DNA from: Onchocerca lupi
Lineage: Eukaryota; Nematoda; Chromadorea; Rhabditida; Onchocercidae
Assembly (NCBI GenBank): GCA_028564675.1
Contig: JAOVVO010000033.1
Span: 1 to 64,000 of the forward strand
Length of the DNA: 64,000 nucleotides
Reading direction: 5' to 3'
Part shown: piece after piece, positions 41,552 through 55,054 of the stretch
Position numbering within the stretch: position 1 is the stretch's first letter
Layout: every line of letters begins with the position of its first letter
Position numbers and translations under genes: made by a program
The notes under the pieces: model-generated
Seen by the model: only the letters and a program-made list of their open reading frames with translations
Told to the model about the DNA's origin: nothing
The model's database searches: none

Positions 41552-44500
41552 ATGATGACTGAAGACAAAAGTAATGAAAAATTAATTGGTGCTGGGCAAC
41601 CATCAATATTTGAGTTGATCGCACAAGATAATCTTGCAGTTTCCATTCAACAGGCTATTCATCACATTGTGAAGGTACGTTGCTTATTTCTTTTTATTCT
41701 CCAAATTTCTTATGACACATAAAAAATTGTTTTATCGATTAGCAGATATTAAATAATGAGAGATGTCGAGTAATGTTGAAGAACTGTAGATCTAAAACGA
41801 GTGTGAAATAGCCTTTAAATAATCTTGTTATCATTGTTTCGGCTTTTATCAACAAAAAACATATCTGACTTTGTCTGAAGTTTATAACATTCTCTTTATG
41901 CATTATTTTATGTCATTTATAAGCAATTGCTATGAACCGTAAGTAATTTCAACAGGATCGTTTACAGAACCGTTATATATGACTCATAATTTACCGATAA
42001 AGAAAATTTCCTTTTATACTATCAATGTTGTTTGCATTCGCCAATAGTTCTTGACTCCCTTATATAATTAGATATAAAAGGTGATTCATCTAAAATAAAT
42101 GGAATATTTTAAAGTACCTATATGAATCCAATCCTTCGCGATACAGACTATTATGGAAATGGTACGATGAAGTATATGCAATTGCCGATTTAGCTCTTGA
42201 AAATTTTTATTTAAGAAGATATGGTTAGTTTTCTTATTTGATACATTTTTCGTAAAAAGTGGAATTAAACTTAGATTCAAATATGAGTTCAAATATTCTT
42301 TTTTTATTTTGAAAAACTTGATTAAGTGGAAATAACGAAGTAGAGAGTTGTAGGAAATAAATTATAGTTAACAGCGGTTTGTGCAAGGCTAGCAATTGCG
42401 GTAGATTTATACATTACTCTGGCTAATTCCAATATTTGAGAATCTTGAATTATCTTTATAGGAAATTTAAGAAAATTTTAATTCCAATGTTATTCAGGAG
42501 CTTCCCTTGCTGAAAACTTTTATGGAATGAAACGGGTAATTAATGGCACATGCAGATCAGTCTCGACAGGATTTCCAAAACTACGTTCCTTGTTCATGCT
42601 TGTAGGTTATAACCAAAAAATTTCCAAGTTTTCAAGTTTGTAAACTTTTGTCATACTGAAGCATTTGACTGAAACAGAAGTTTCATTAAAAATTAAAATT
42701 CACTGTAAATTGTAGGATAAAAAAATGTTTAATTATCAGATGGGTAGAATTGATGTGAGTGACTTTGCTCTCGCTGTGAAGAGAAAAAGAACCATAGTAT
42801 AATGAAATGCAAAATACAATTTAACACTTCTGATTCAAATGATATCTTTTTTCATTAATATTGCTAAGCACACAAATGACATCACACATACTGCAAAAAA
42901 ATTAATGATGTGAGACAATGAGAAATTATTCTTGGTGTCTATTTCTGTGTGGTGAAGAATAATATATTTCATATTTTATTTCTCATTTTATCATGTTATT
43001 AAAAAGAACTTTTCCAAATGCTAAAACATACGAGAGTATATGTTCAGTGCATAGGGAAACTCCTTTTGAATTCTGGTATATGAAACTCAGTAGAATATTC
43101 ATTATTTTAAAAAATGAAAGAAAATGAACTGTTCCTTTTAAAAATCAATTTCACTAAATCTTTGATGTTTCAGTAACAAATATGTGGTTTTAGTTACATA
43201 ATTTAGCTACTGAATATTAACGTCGTTATTTAGGGAAGTCTATTCCTGATTATTGACCTGGTGGCTCTTTATCTCTTTTGAATTGGAAAATGCCTTATGT
43301 GATATTGGGCAATTTCTGGAGAAGAAATTGATGAAAATACTTTTTTAAGGTTGGATGGCCATATATCCTGAAAAAATTGGAGAAATTTTATTTGCTGTTG
43401 TCAACATATACGGCCATGAGTAATTCAAGGGTGAGTTTTATATTAAAAATATTCAAAAATATTCCCATTCTGCTTATTTTCTGAGCTTTTAAAGATTAAA
43501 AAAACTGAAGAGATCCCATTTTTCTTTTTGTTCAGAGTATATTTCATTTGAAGATAGCATGCAGTTTTTATATACTCGTTATCTATTTATCTGGTTAATC
43601 AATTAGCTATGTAGAGATATGCATATAAATTGACTGGTTGAAAAATATGTTTATTATTGTCCTTTTGATCTGAACTATGCTTACATTTGATTCCAGTTAA
43701 CTCTTGATTCGGAAATATTAGGAAGAACTTTCTTCTTTTTCAGATCTCCTGTTGATGCTGACTTGAACATTTTGCAGTTTCCTGAGATTTCTATTCCTAG
43801 TTAAAAAAAAAAAAAAAAAAAAAGAAAGAAAAATAGATGACTAATCAAAAACATATATCTGTGACATTACAAATTATCTTACTTTTCCAGCAGTTTCCAT
43901 TAATTCATATTCTCGTCAATTATTACCCATGGATCAAAATATTATTCTCTACAATAGCTTTCTTTCTTAAAATTGCTTATATTTTATCTTTGTGTAATGT
44001 ACATTCACCAGAATTAAAGTTTGCAAATGTATATTTGGTGAAATTTATTCAAAATGATTTGACAACTTTCGGCAAAGCAAATAACAAGTATGATTTATTT
44101 TTACTTTGCATATACATTTTGCAGATGAGTTATCTAGCTATTATTCTGCAAAGGAAATAGAAGAGAATGATGGATAACATTTCTCTAGAAGTTTTATTCC
44201 TGTTGCAATTGCATTATTATTATTGATGTTGTACTTAAATTCAAATTGGTAATGATGGATAAATGGGATTTCAGAAGATCTTGGCGGACATTAGCTATGT
44301 TTGCTAGCCTTCTTACTCGATGCATAACTTTTGGCCTTTATTTCATCCAATTTTTGGATTTCTACTATAATAGCGATACTGGAGAAAATTTTCGTACAGA
44401 GCAAAGAATAAGAAACTGGAAATATCCATCGGCACCTCACAAGGTATTTTTCAGACTTTGTAAAATTTATGCAGCTTATCTTATGAAATTGCAATCCTTA

Positions 44501-45158
44501 CACATAGCATTGTTTGTAATGTAATTATATTTTTTAAGATTATGTCTATTTGAAATTATTGATTTCTGTCTTTGTGATATTTATAAAAATATTGTATCCA
44601 TAGAATTTTTTTGTAGAAATTACAAGAAAATTCTGTATTACTTCTGGAAACGAACAAATGCCCTCTGTGTTTGCAACAGCGTATCAATGATACGGTATGT
44701 CTTATCTGTTTCTATCGACAAAAACGTTATGGTTGCAGAGCGATTATTTGTGCTGTTTTGCATAACTTTAACTTTTGACTTTTTCTGTCACTGTATTCTT
44801 AACGGATGTGGGAAATAGGATGACGAAAAATATTGAAGCATGTAAATATGCAAGGAACTATTACTTTTTGTATTAATCACATAAATGAGCTTAATTAGGA
44901 TCAGTGACTCTTGAGATTATACGTCATGTGGTTGTATCTGAATTTAAAGGCAGGCGAGAAAAGTTTTAATTGTTCCATATTACACTTTTGATGATAAATA
45001 CACGAAGAAATTTTTTATAATAGGCTCTTGCTGTTTCTGGATACGTTTTCTGTTATGGTTGCATATATTCCTACGTGGAACAAGAGAAGAAATGTCCGGT
45101 TACGAGTTTGCCAGCGAATGTGGACGATTTGATCAAGATTTTTGTCCATTCAGCGTAA
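41552..45158 (+). CDS. prx-12: Peroxin-12 (PEX12), RING subunit of the peroxisomal ubiquitin ligase
   Basis: Membrane protein of the PEX2-PEX10-PEX12 ligase that ubiquitinates the import receptor PEX5. Eight exons join in phase: 41552-41674, 42115-42223, 42498-42601, 43350-43430, 43891-44087, 44275-44443, 44617-44694 and 45024-45158. They give about 331 aa (human 359). Exon 1 has QPSIFELIAQDNL and exon 2 YLYESNPSRYRLLWKWYDE, both near-identical in layout to human. ENFYGMKR follows. Hydrophobic segments FPLIHILVNYYPW and FGLYFIQFLDFYY match the family's membrane spans. The degenerate RING has CPLC (276-279), then FCYGC, then CPVT, the single-zinc pattern of PEX12. The acceptor before exon 5 is CAGCAG, so one Gln is optional. 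The loop between exons 5 and 6 is shorter than in human, and a small exon could be missing. Confidence 0.94.
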
Positions 45159-46914
45159 ATCTTTCTCACATTGCCAAATTTTTGTTGTAATCTCATAATT
45201 GCTTCGGTGAAATTCCATTTGGTCAAGAATAGAAAAATGTTCAGGAATTAAAACAACGGGGATGTTTGTTAAATATTTCCTATCTGTCATTTTATTAAAT
45301 TTAACGTTATTCAAAGTTTAGATCTGGGATTAAAAGTTAATTCTGAATCGGAATCATTTGAAAGCTTAACTATATCACAGTATAATTATAATTTCGAAAT
45401 AAAATTTAGTATCAGTTTTTACTCTTTCTATTCTTCAAATTAATTTGAAGTGGAAAATTCCATCCGGAGTTCTCTCGTGATTATTTTCATGAGAATAACC
45501 GGTAGTAGTATAAAATGTTATTAATATGTTTGTCATGTTTCGAAAAAGGATGATTTGTTTTAAAATAAAATATCTAAAATATTATTGCAATTTAAAGAAT
45601 TTTCAATTACTTTCCACTTTACAAAATATTGCATTCAAAAGTATCATCGATAAAACTTGGATGTTGGATTTATTGAAGCTTTTAGGCGATATATTTTATT
45701 GTAGTAGATTAATTAGACTTATCTTCAATAAAATCTTAACTTCGAAAAGGTGAAAGTGTAAAAGCAATTCAAGAGACCTACAAGATTAGTACATCAATTT
45801 TGACACATGATTTTGTGTCGATATTCCGAGAGGAATGCGTAAAAATAGGCTTAGTTTCCTGGAACTGAATTAGCTGGAGCAGAAAAATATACCTATTTCC
45901 GTAAAACATAAGATCTGATGGTGGAAAATATGAAAATGAATGAAATAACATTAGATCCACGTAACTGAGGGTAGGTAGCATTAGACCTATTGAAGCTGAG
46001 TTGAAGTAATGTAATGGATTCTCAAAGGGATCATCATATGATGTATCAAAATTATCAGGAGAAATATTAAAATCCAGAATGACTCTCATAGCCAGATAGA
46101 ATCAGGAACGATAATATGCCCAATTCACATAATCGTCACTATGATAATAATTATTACAAAATCACTTAAGGATTTTCATTCGTATTACTATCGCCAAAAA
46201 TATTCCGTAATTTAATCATCAAAAATGAAGTATTATGAAGTAGTAGTGAGTGGAAATGAACATATCAGTTTTTCTACCGATTATAAAATCTCGTTCTTAT
46301 CAAGGATGTCTTTTCATTACCTGAATATAAAAAAAGAGTATTAATTACAACCAATCAGCGAAAATACCGAGCGAAATCTCAAGTATTAATTATCCATGAA
46401 ACTGCGAAAACATTCGTATCTATCGTACTGGAATCGAGAACTAATTATTTGATTTTTTGTGAGCGTTGATTCTCGTCATTCAGTCGTCATTGATCGCAGG
46501 ATTCGGGCAAATTATTAAAATGTTTGGAGGCGGATGTCATTTGATAGGATGGACTATTGCAGTATATTGCAGTATATCATTTTGAAGAATCAATCTAAAA
46601 GTTTGGAGGAACGCTGGCTAATCCTTTCCTAAACTATTCATCCGGCAGGATTAAATGATAAATGACAGATTTTCTGATATTTCGCAGTGGAATGATTAAT
46701 TATCACAAAATTGCATAAAATAAACTGAAATTCAGATTTCAAATACTCTTTAGCTTGGCTTTTTCCGAACCTTTTTCCGAACCAACAGCAAATTCTTTTT
46801 TTACTGTTCACTATTTTTGCCAAAAATTTATAACACAATGAACAGCTTCAAATTTGTCATTTAAAAATTTTAATTAATTTGATTTTAAATCAAACAGTAA
46901 TTTCAGTAATTAGT
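45159..46914. other. Convergent intergenic region between PEX12 and the inhibitor-2-like gene
   Basis: About 1.75 kb where two genes end towards each other; it should be mainly two 3' UTRs and spacer. Open frames at 45526-45753 (plus) and 45778-46089 (minus, 103 codons) show no recognisable family or splice continuation. A short direct repeat (GCAGTATATT twice) lies near 46560. No gene is supported. Confidence 0.55.
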
Positions 46915-48720
46915 TTAAAGAGATATTTCTTTATTTTCTGATGATGGTTTCTTGGACGAATTTTGCTTTGATGATGATGAATCGATCACTGACGGTTGTT
47001 GGTCAATTGATTCGGGGACCTGTGTAGGAGATGTTTCTATTGATGATGCGCTGGCTGATCCAGGCTGATTTTCGATTGATGATGCGCTGGCTGATCCACT
47101 TTTTTCCATCGCTTGCATTTCTTTTTGCATTTTCATAGCGTATTCAAACATATTTGCATAATGCTGCAAAATGATTGAAATTTGTACTTAATTACAGTAC
47201 TTTTAGATGTGTTGCTGAAATATCTCTAAAAAGATAAGAAAAAAAATTTGCAGAATTCAGAAGTTTTCAAGATTCATTTATTTAAAAAAGAAAAAAAAAA
47301 GAAAAAAAGAGCTTGGTATATTCTATAATTTAATTCAAATTTTTGTCCAATATACCGGAACTTATACAAAACGAACAAAACCAACCGAATCTCGCAAAGC
47401 ATGAAATGCAGCATTTTCCTCAGTGGAGCGCTTCTCTTTTTCTTCATCGATAGTTTCCGAAAACTTTACGGTTGGTGCTGGTGTAGGTGGTTCTGGCTAT
47501 AGAATAGAATGGAAAAACAATGAAATGTAAATAGCGATCATTTGATATCCTTGAAAATTACTAGATTGAAACCAAAAAGAGATGCGGAAGGATAGGAATA
47601 TTCGGATGAAATTGAAATTCATTCTGTCATTTCTAACCATAAATGTACAAATAATTGTCACATGTCACCAAATATATATTTATATATATATATATATATG
47701 AATTTCGAAAAATCTCTCGAATCTGTCATTTCTCTTACTAATGATTAACATATTATCTTAATCATTCTTTTATATATGAAGTAATTTCAACGTACAGAAA
47801 ATAAATGTCCCATTGTTCTCGCCCGTGGTTGATATGTTTCCAGTACATTTGATTCATCAAAGAAGGCTTTTCGAGCTCTGAAATTCCGCCATCCTATATT
47901 TTTTTTATAAAATCTTCAGAAAAAGAATAAATATCTTCAGTAGAACTAAATTGCAGTTAAGAAGAATATTGCTAAAATATAATCGAAAGAACGAGAAATG
48001 CTGTAAATATTGATTGCTTGCTACTTTTATCATTAGTGCAGTATGTCATTTGATGCTATTGCAGCTACAAATCTAATATGCTTGCATAATCAAACTTCAT
48101 AATGCAAGATAGCTGGATGTTATTAGAAAATAATTTCAGATCTTCAAATTATCAATTTTCCAATTGATCAATTCAATGAAAGATTCACTTCTCTTCTAAA
48201 CTGGAAATATTATGAGATTATGAACCTGGTTAAAGCACAGGAATGTATACTCATCCAGACATGTCCAAAGAATGCAACGAATAAAGTCAGAAAACCAGCA
48301 ATTTTAGAAGTACCACTTCCTATGCCCATTATTTGGCATAACTGACATAAGAAACCCATTGTTATCAGCACAAGCAAACTAACCAACAATCGTAATCTGA
48401 AATACAAATCAATCAACAATCGTAGCCTGAAAATATCTGCCTGATACTGAATGATTTCTTGCAAATAATTTGGCTAATTATTAATTAGCCTCATCTATTA
48501 TTTCTTTATTAGCACTTACTTGGAAGGGATCATATGCATCAACGAATGCTTGAAAGAGGTCACATCAAAGGTATTTCCCATTATCGATTATTTGAACTAA
48601 AAGAAAAATAATCTCAGTAAATATCTACCTGATAGTTGCCGCACTTTTGGAGGAAGAATCAGTCGAGCCGCTCGAGCTAGAAGCAGCATGCGAAGCCGAA
48701 CTCATAGCACTTTTCACCAT
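46915..48720 (-). CDS. Protein phosphatase inhibitor-2-like protein with optional two-TM cassette exon
   Basis: Inhibitor-2 binds and regulates protein phosphatase 1. Exons are 48720-48629 (Ser-rich, MVKSAMSSASHAASSSS), 47877-47796, 47496-47386 and 47163-46915. Joined, they give a soluble protein of about 177 aa (human 205). The core KAFFDESNVLETYQP followed by a G and PEPPTP matches the inhibitor-2 signature (WDE-N-L-TYHP, then EP-TP). RDS-HYANMFEYAMKMQKEM matches the inhibitory helix (HYNEGLNIKLARQL). The C-terminus has a duplicated SGSASASSIE-type repeat. A further exon (48426 or 48396 to 48226) in the first intron encodes two hydrophobic segments, LLVSLLVLITMGFLCQLCQI and AGFLTLFVAFFGHVWMSI. 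It starts and ends in the same phase, so it can be included or skipped. An alternative start exon at 48581-48520 (MGNTFDVTSFKHSLMHMIPS) also fits it. Which transcripts exist is unknown. Confidence 0.72.
47661..47700. repeat. TA dinucleotide microsatellite
   Basis: An AT-only tract, mostly alternating TA with one interruption, lies in the intron of the inhibitor-2-like gene between exons 47796 and 47496. A second short TA tract is at the very left end of the window (1-14). Confidence 0.9.
48226..48581 (-). CDS. Two-transmembrane segment: cassette exon and alternative first exon within the inhibitor-2-like gene
   Basis: The ATG at 48581 sits 14 bases after a TTTTAG acceptor and opens MGNTFDVTSFKHSLMHMIPS, with a strong GTAAGT donor after 48520. 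It splices in phase to 48426 or 48396, giving K/RLRLLVSLLVLITMG and a second span ending SIHSCALTR, with donor at 48226. From there the reading frame enters the inhibitor-2 exon at 47877. It could be an isoform tethering the phosphatase inhibitor to a membrane. It could instead be a separate small membrane protein whose last exon I have not found. I do not recognise a family for the membrane part. Confidence 0.5.
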
Positions 48721-49424
48721 CTTTCAACCGCACCCCAATATGAACATAAATTATAACAATACCATACCTCCCTGATAATCCATTCATTATAAATGAAACA
48801 GCAGACGTAGAAATTTGCATATTTCTCAATTAATAAGCAAATTTTTATTCAATTTGTCACTGCATTAGCACTTTTTTGTAGAAATCGAGAAGAAAAGAAG
48901 AAGGGACAAAAGCGGTTTCGAGACTTTATGAATTACCGAAGACTATCTGCATATAAACTTTTTTCTTAACATTCCTCTCCATCCATCACTTATTCCGAAG
49001 AATGAGACTTCGGGAATATAAACGAAAGTAAGATCAGATTTTTATTGCCTTTCAAAACCAACAATATGTAAACATAAAACAGTCATATCATGATAAAATT
49101 TAACAAAATAACTAGATTACATATATCTTTGTTGCTTCAAAAGCATTTCCATGGAGTCAAATTACATTCAACAGCATTTTAATCTATTCATATTTCATTT
49201 CGGTAAGTACTGGCTGTTCGCAGAATTCAAATTCAAATTCTTCGATAGTGTTTTAGTACTGTAATCACTGTCTGATTTAAAAGTATTGCAATCATTCCCT
49301 GACCTTTGTGATTTAGCACCTTTTTGTTTCCAATCTTTCGAAATTTTGAGAATGATAAAGCAAATAAACTGAGCAAAAATATTAAGACAGAATTACTAAC
49401 AAGCAGGAATATATTTTAACTTAA
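48721..49424. other. Spacer between inhibitor-2-like gene and RPAP1
   Basis: About 700 bp between the RPAP1 stop and the downstream same-strand gene's first ATG. No open frame or family match. It must hold the RPAP1 3' UTR and the promoter or trans-splice region of the inhibitor-2-like gene. An operon is possible but the gap is longer than typical nematode operon spacing. Confidence 0.45.
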
Positions 49425-52400
49425 CTAGAAATCTAAGTAACTGGTTAAAGATTGCCGAAGCGTAAGTACCAAATTATCACACTGCTTCATTATTTCCATA
49501 TCCTGAAATGTGAGGCATTTATTTTGCATTCGAAGTAAGACATTCAAATTATTGCCAAAGGTTAATATCATTTCATTTCTTTATTGTAATGTCAGCAGTA
49601 ATGCAAGCCAGATATTATCAAAACTGACTATTCGGAAAAGACTAATAATATCAATTTCAAGTTTTGCTCATCGACGAATTACGAGTGACATTCTAAATTC
49701 AATAAGGAAAGAGAAAAAAAAAAAAAAAAAAAACTAACAATCTTCTCATCAACACTTCTTGTACTATGCAACTGAATGAAATATCCCAATTCAGATGATG
49801 CGATTTCATATGCAAGTTGGTTACGATTTTTCATGATAACACTATCTCGAATTGCTTCAGCATAGGTACGAAGCAACTTTTCAAACTGAGAAAAATATTT
49901 CATCTCAATAATTCCATTCTCGTTCATTCGACGAGTAGCCATCAAATTTAATAAAAACACCTGCAGACAATTTTTCCTTAATTTCCGAAGAATTAATAAT
50001 AAAATATGCTACCATTTTGTCAAGAACAGTTAGATATGTCATCCGAGAGGGAGTAAACGAAATCACTGTATATAACTACTGGAGTTGATAATCATCTAGA
50101 ATTTTTACCGAAAGATAACCAGCCAGAACTATGCAGATGCTTGAATAACCCATAACAAAATAGATTGGAAAAATTTGAAAAATGATATTAATAACCAAGT
50201 GTAATCATGTGTCCTTTACAAAATAAACTTTTAATCTCAAAAGGAGAGAAAAAAATGCATGTTTGCAGTTAAATAATAATTAATTGTTCATTGCCTCAGA
50301 TCAACTCATTTAACATATGACATGGATTTTGAAAATTTAAATCATCAATTCAAATTGTTGGTCAAACGGAAGATAGTCATAAAAATTCAAAGGAATAAAT
50401 CAGAAAACCCGAAAACTTTCGCATTAAAATTACAATAAACTAACCCCAGAATCTTTTTTTACGACCATTTGCCGAACAATATTTCTATTCGGTGTCCAAA
50501 TGGCGCACTTCATCAATAAACTATCCAAAGATTGCTGATTAGCATAAGCACCAAGCAGAATAAATAAAGTGAAATTTTCATCGCCCATAGAAAACTCTTC
50601 GAAATGTTGAAGAAGATCATCATAACTGCAAAAAATTGTCAAGAAAATTGTATAGCCGATATAGAGAGACAAGGAAAATACATAATAGTTTCGATATTAA
50701 AATCCGTTTCATAATAAATCAGAAAAAACTAACAATGATTCAAATGAATCTAATCCAGCAATAGGTTCTTTTAGTACTAAGCGCAGAAGTCCATCACGAG
50801 CTTTCGGTTCCAAGTAATCATGCAAAAATCGACTTAGACATTGCGAAATACTTTCATCCTTGAAAATTTCAGGACCTAAGAAACGAAGTGAAAGTAGAAA
50901 CATTAATTTCGAGCCAAATATCAAAATTATTGAATAAAAATAGCAGTACAAATCCAGGATAGCAATACTTACTAATTGACATCACCATTTATTTCTCTGT
51001 GGAAAGTAAGTTTTATACGGTGAACTCCATTTTAGCACCAATATTTGGAAGTTTCTTCGGTTTGAAAAAGTATTTTTCAAAAATAATTATCAAAAATAAT
51101 TAAAAACTAGACCAAAAAAGAAGAAAGAATAAAAGAAAGAAAACACGAATAATATTAATATCATGTGCACAATCTGCGACAAAGTTTTGGGACCTCTTAT
51201 GGCATCTTGAATGGAAGAAAATCAAAATCAATAAATGAGATAATTCTCTTCAACCAGTAGCTTAATATTAGTTTTTATGTTTAAAGTTGGAATGATTCGA
51301 AATTTTCTAGCACAGTTAGTATTATTAAATTAATAGAATATCAGCAACTAAACAAGTCATATAAATTCAAAATGTAAAATATGATGGAAAAATACCAAAT
51401 AAAAGAAATATAGCAAAAAATCAACTAGCAATGCAAATAATTGTTTATCAGGAATTTTGTAATAACCACAATACTTACCCATCATGAAAATTTCTGCTAA
51501 GTGAACAAAAATTTCACCAGGCGAGGCAAAAGCATAGTACAAAGTGGGTCTTTCCACCATAATTAACAAAGTCCAGAACAATGACAGTCGTACTACCACA
51601 AGATCTTGCAAAGTTGATTTCCTAAAAAACTCTTCATTACTCTTGACCAAAAACACGGATGACTTCAACAAGAGACCTAAAGAAATTTAGTCCTTTGTCA
51701 TTTATCATAGTAAACATGAATTAATACCATATGAAGTAATGAAAGATATGGCAAAAAAATTGGTTTTTTATAAATTTTATCATCATTTTCAAATAAATTA
51801 TATCACTACTATAACTACACTAATAACCTTCGACTTTCGAAAGACTCTCTGCTGTGCGTCTACTTTACTAAGTGGTACTATTACTGTAATGAAATAAATA
51901 ATTATGAATACATTAAAACTAAAAGTGAGCATCATTTCGTCCGAACTCAATTTCGACGTACACATATTAAGTGTAGGAATTGAATAGACTTTGAGTTTTT
52001 GTTCGAAATTAACAAAGAATCAATATTAACAAGTTACAGAAAAACTAATACCCATCTTTCTGCATGACATCCAGAACTTTCCGAATGGGAGACAACATCC
52101 ACGCTGTTCTTCCAAGAGGATCTATGCCTTCAGCGAAATGAACTGATAAATTACCATCTTTTTCTTTCCTTAAATGACAAAATATATTTCACTAACAAAG
52201 AACTGGAAATCCTAAAAATTGAAAATCGATGTTTATGAAAGGGATTTAATTACTTTAAGGATGAAATACCTTTGTTCTAAGTAAAGACCTTTGATTGCAT
52301 TCAAATTGGCCCGAGCATCCTCCAATAAATCATCACCACCAGCATAATCCCTGCAGTGCTTGTTTAAATAAGAGATTCCAATGAATAGAAGAAAATCGCA

Positions 52401-55054
52401 TTGGTAACTACGGAATAAAATTTAAAATACGATCAGAAAACCTTTGAAATTGCAATTAAACGAGTTCGTATCTAAACAATTTATTTAGGAAGATTAATTG
52501 AAAATTATTGTTCTCCATTGCTAGATATTAAATGCTCATTTTCATCAAATCACTTTATTCGAAAAATCTAAATACTTGGGCGGTATTCTTAAATTATCGA
52601 ACAGTCTAATTATATTTTGTTGCTGCCGTGGCAATATTGTGCGCATGCATTTCGTAGCCATATCCAATTGTGCTGCATCCTATAAAATTTGAGATTAAGA
52701 ACTTTCCCTTTTCCAGAAAAACCGTTATAATCTAATTATTATTTCGATATCATATAACAAATCGCACTGCAGAACAGTTTAATCTTAATAAACATGACAT
52801 AGATATAAAATTAAGCTCAGATGTTTTCATTTGAAAGAGAAAATGAAATAAAATTACCGCAGCCAATCGCATATAAGAGCTATCCAATTTATTTATTTTC
52901 GAATCCTCATGAAATACTAAGTTGTTTTTTTCTAAATCAAATATTTCTAGCTCTTTGATTCTGTCGGCAACTTCTTGATTTGTACTAGCACAGACATCCG
53001 ATGTTAAACCACTTGTTCTGCCAGTCGATTTTTCTGTCTGCTGAGGTATTACATCTACAACAAAGCGAGTATCAAATATTCTTAACCATAATCAATGGAA
53101 ACAGGTTACTTAAGGGCATTATTTATAATATTATAAGTTAAAATGAAAATAATACTTGGATCAGTTTGCTCCGCATTCCACTGCTTTTTCTTTTTTGCTC
53201 TGTTTCGTAAGAAATCGAGCAATTTTGGATCTGGAAACCGAAAATATACAAAATTTCATTCACGTTTATTAGCATTAGTTCACTTTTTTCTCTTTTGTCA
53301 AATTTTCCTATTCCCTCTTTTTTCTTCCTCTGATGCATAGATAATCAACGAAAGATCGCAAAAATTTACCAAAACGTTCTACAATTTCTTGCTTCGCCTT
53401 TTCAATCTCTTGTTTGCTCATTTTCTCTATTCTCTGCAAGTTCTCGAGCTCAATTTCTCCACTGATATCATTCATTATCGGTTTTGCAACTACTGAGGAT
53501 GAAGCTTCAGCTTTATCGAGATCTACAATAAAGACCAGTATAACTTGAATGCAAACAAAATAGTTATTTATTGATAAATAAATTATTCGATTTCGAGAAT
53601 ATTTAAAAAAGCATTTAAAAAAGCGAATAAAATAGCACAAAGACTGCTAGCCCTAAAAAATGGGAAAAAAAAACGCTTAACCATCAATTCTACCGTGCAT
53701 TCTGTCAAACTCTATTGCAAAAAAACTTTTTCCGCTTGCTGAAAAATTTTTCACGGAGCTGTCGACATTGTTATAATACCTGGAAAATGATAAATAATGC
53801 ACACTCAAGTCTTTCTGAACTTGAAGTTTATATTCCAAAGAAAAATTTGCCTATTATATTTCTTTTGTATAAAAAAAAAAATTGAAATAATAACAATAAA
53901 TAAAAATATAAATATTTATTTAAGAAAAGCACTTGTTTAAATTCCGAAGTTAAAGCTCTTACTTAGATAAATCCAGGACATCAGGAAATCCCTCTTCTTT
54001 TGCATAATCTTCACATTTTGTTAAATTTGAACAATGATATAGCTGATCAATATTATGTAGAAACTCTATATTCCGTTCCTGCAACAAAATTTAAGATTAA
54101 CGCAATGAATTAAAGGCGAAGAATTTAATACAATTCAAGCCAAGATCTTAATTGTAATTGAAATTTTGAGATTTTGAGAATGCAAAGTATGATGGCCTGT
54201 TTAATACTTCTTGATTTCGAGGTTTATGATATAAAATTGCTTCCATAATAGTGCTATAGCTAGCTGCTAAAAGATCATGCAAAAAGAATATTGAGAATTC
54301 GCTCACTTTTTTGCTTCATAAATCTGAAAATATGCATCACCTGTACAGTAAGTTCGATGATATTTGCTTCCTCTTCAGCTAAAGAATCAAGATCGAGGGA
54401 GAAACGACCAGCAAGTTTGTCAATTTGTTGACTTTTTCCGGCGAAGGAATTGCTGTTATCAGGAGTTCGTTTCTTGCACCTTTTCTTGAACATCTACAAT
54501 ACAGCAGATTTCATTGGCACAATAATCTAGACTGATAGGGAGTACTAGAAGTTCAAAAGACATATGAGCTGGTCTTTTTTTTTTTCATCTCATTCGCTCC
54601 ACATATTTTTGATCCTATATACTACAACTGTTAATTAGTATATATCCTATATACTTATAACTGTTAATTAAACAGAACAAACCATCGATTGTCGAAGCAC
54701 TGGAATTATTCTATTCGTTATTTATTTCAGAGTTCGTGTATCCAAAAAGTAATTAAAAGACGATATTGGACTACTGTTAAGTATTCAGGAATTGAATATC
54801 ATATTAAAAAAATAAAGAATCGATTTAAAAGTAATTGAATAACAGCATAAATTCCTTTTCATTCCCATCAATCTTATATTAATTCATTAATATAACGAAA
54901 AGTCAATGAAAGCCTACACAAATACTAGGCATATGTCTGAAAAATTAATCAATTTGCTCTGATTTATAAAAGTGACAGTAACCTCCTTTTGCATTCGCAA
55001 CAAATCTTCCTCAGTATCATTCGCACGCGGACGTTGAACTTTCATCATTTCCAT
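49425..55054 (-). CDS. RPAP1: RNA polymerase II-associated protein 1 (RPAP1)
   Basis: RPAP1 helps assemble and import RNA polymerase II and supports Mediator-Pol II contact. The ATG at 55054 follows a TTTTCAG acceptor (55085-55079), so it is probably trans-spliced. The first exon has QRPRANDTEEDLLRMQKE, like the family's RPKPGESEVDLLHFQ start. The RPAP1_N region spans 53520-53365 (IELENLQRIEKMSKQEIEKA, QEIVERFG) and 53215-53140 (DPKLLDFLRNRAKKKKQW). The RPAP1_C motif lies near 52150-52060 (EGIDPLGRTAWMLSPIRKVL). The long alpha-helical rest runs through 51.6-50.4 kb, including DLLQHFEEFSMGDENFTLF, matching human LDHFEAVSFGDHLF. It ends in exons at about 49960-49742 and 49502-49425 (stop TAG). 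Many small exons; inner boundaries are approximate. The start is head-to-head with the FUN14 gene. Confidence 0.9.

Noticed and set aside
43801..43835. Poly-A tracts such as this one (also at 15700, 14630, 49715) as signs of retrotransposed inserts
   Set aside because: They lie in introns or just outside exons without target duplications or retroelement sequence; homopolymer runs are expected in this A+T-rich genome.
45778..46089. 103-codon minus-strand open frame between PEX12 and the inhibitor-2-like gene
   Set aside because: No motif, no membrane or signal pattern consistent with a start, and no acceptor before the ATG; it lies where two 3' UTRs are expected.
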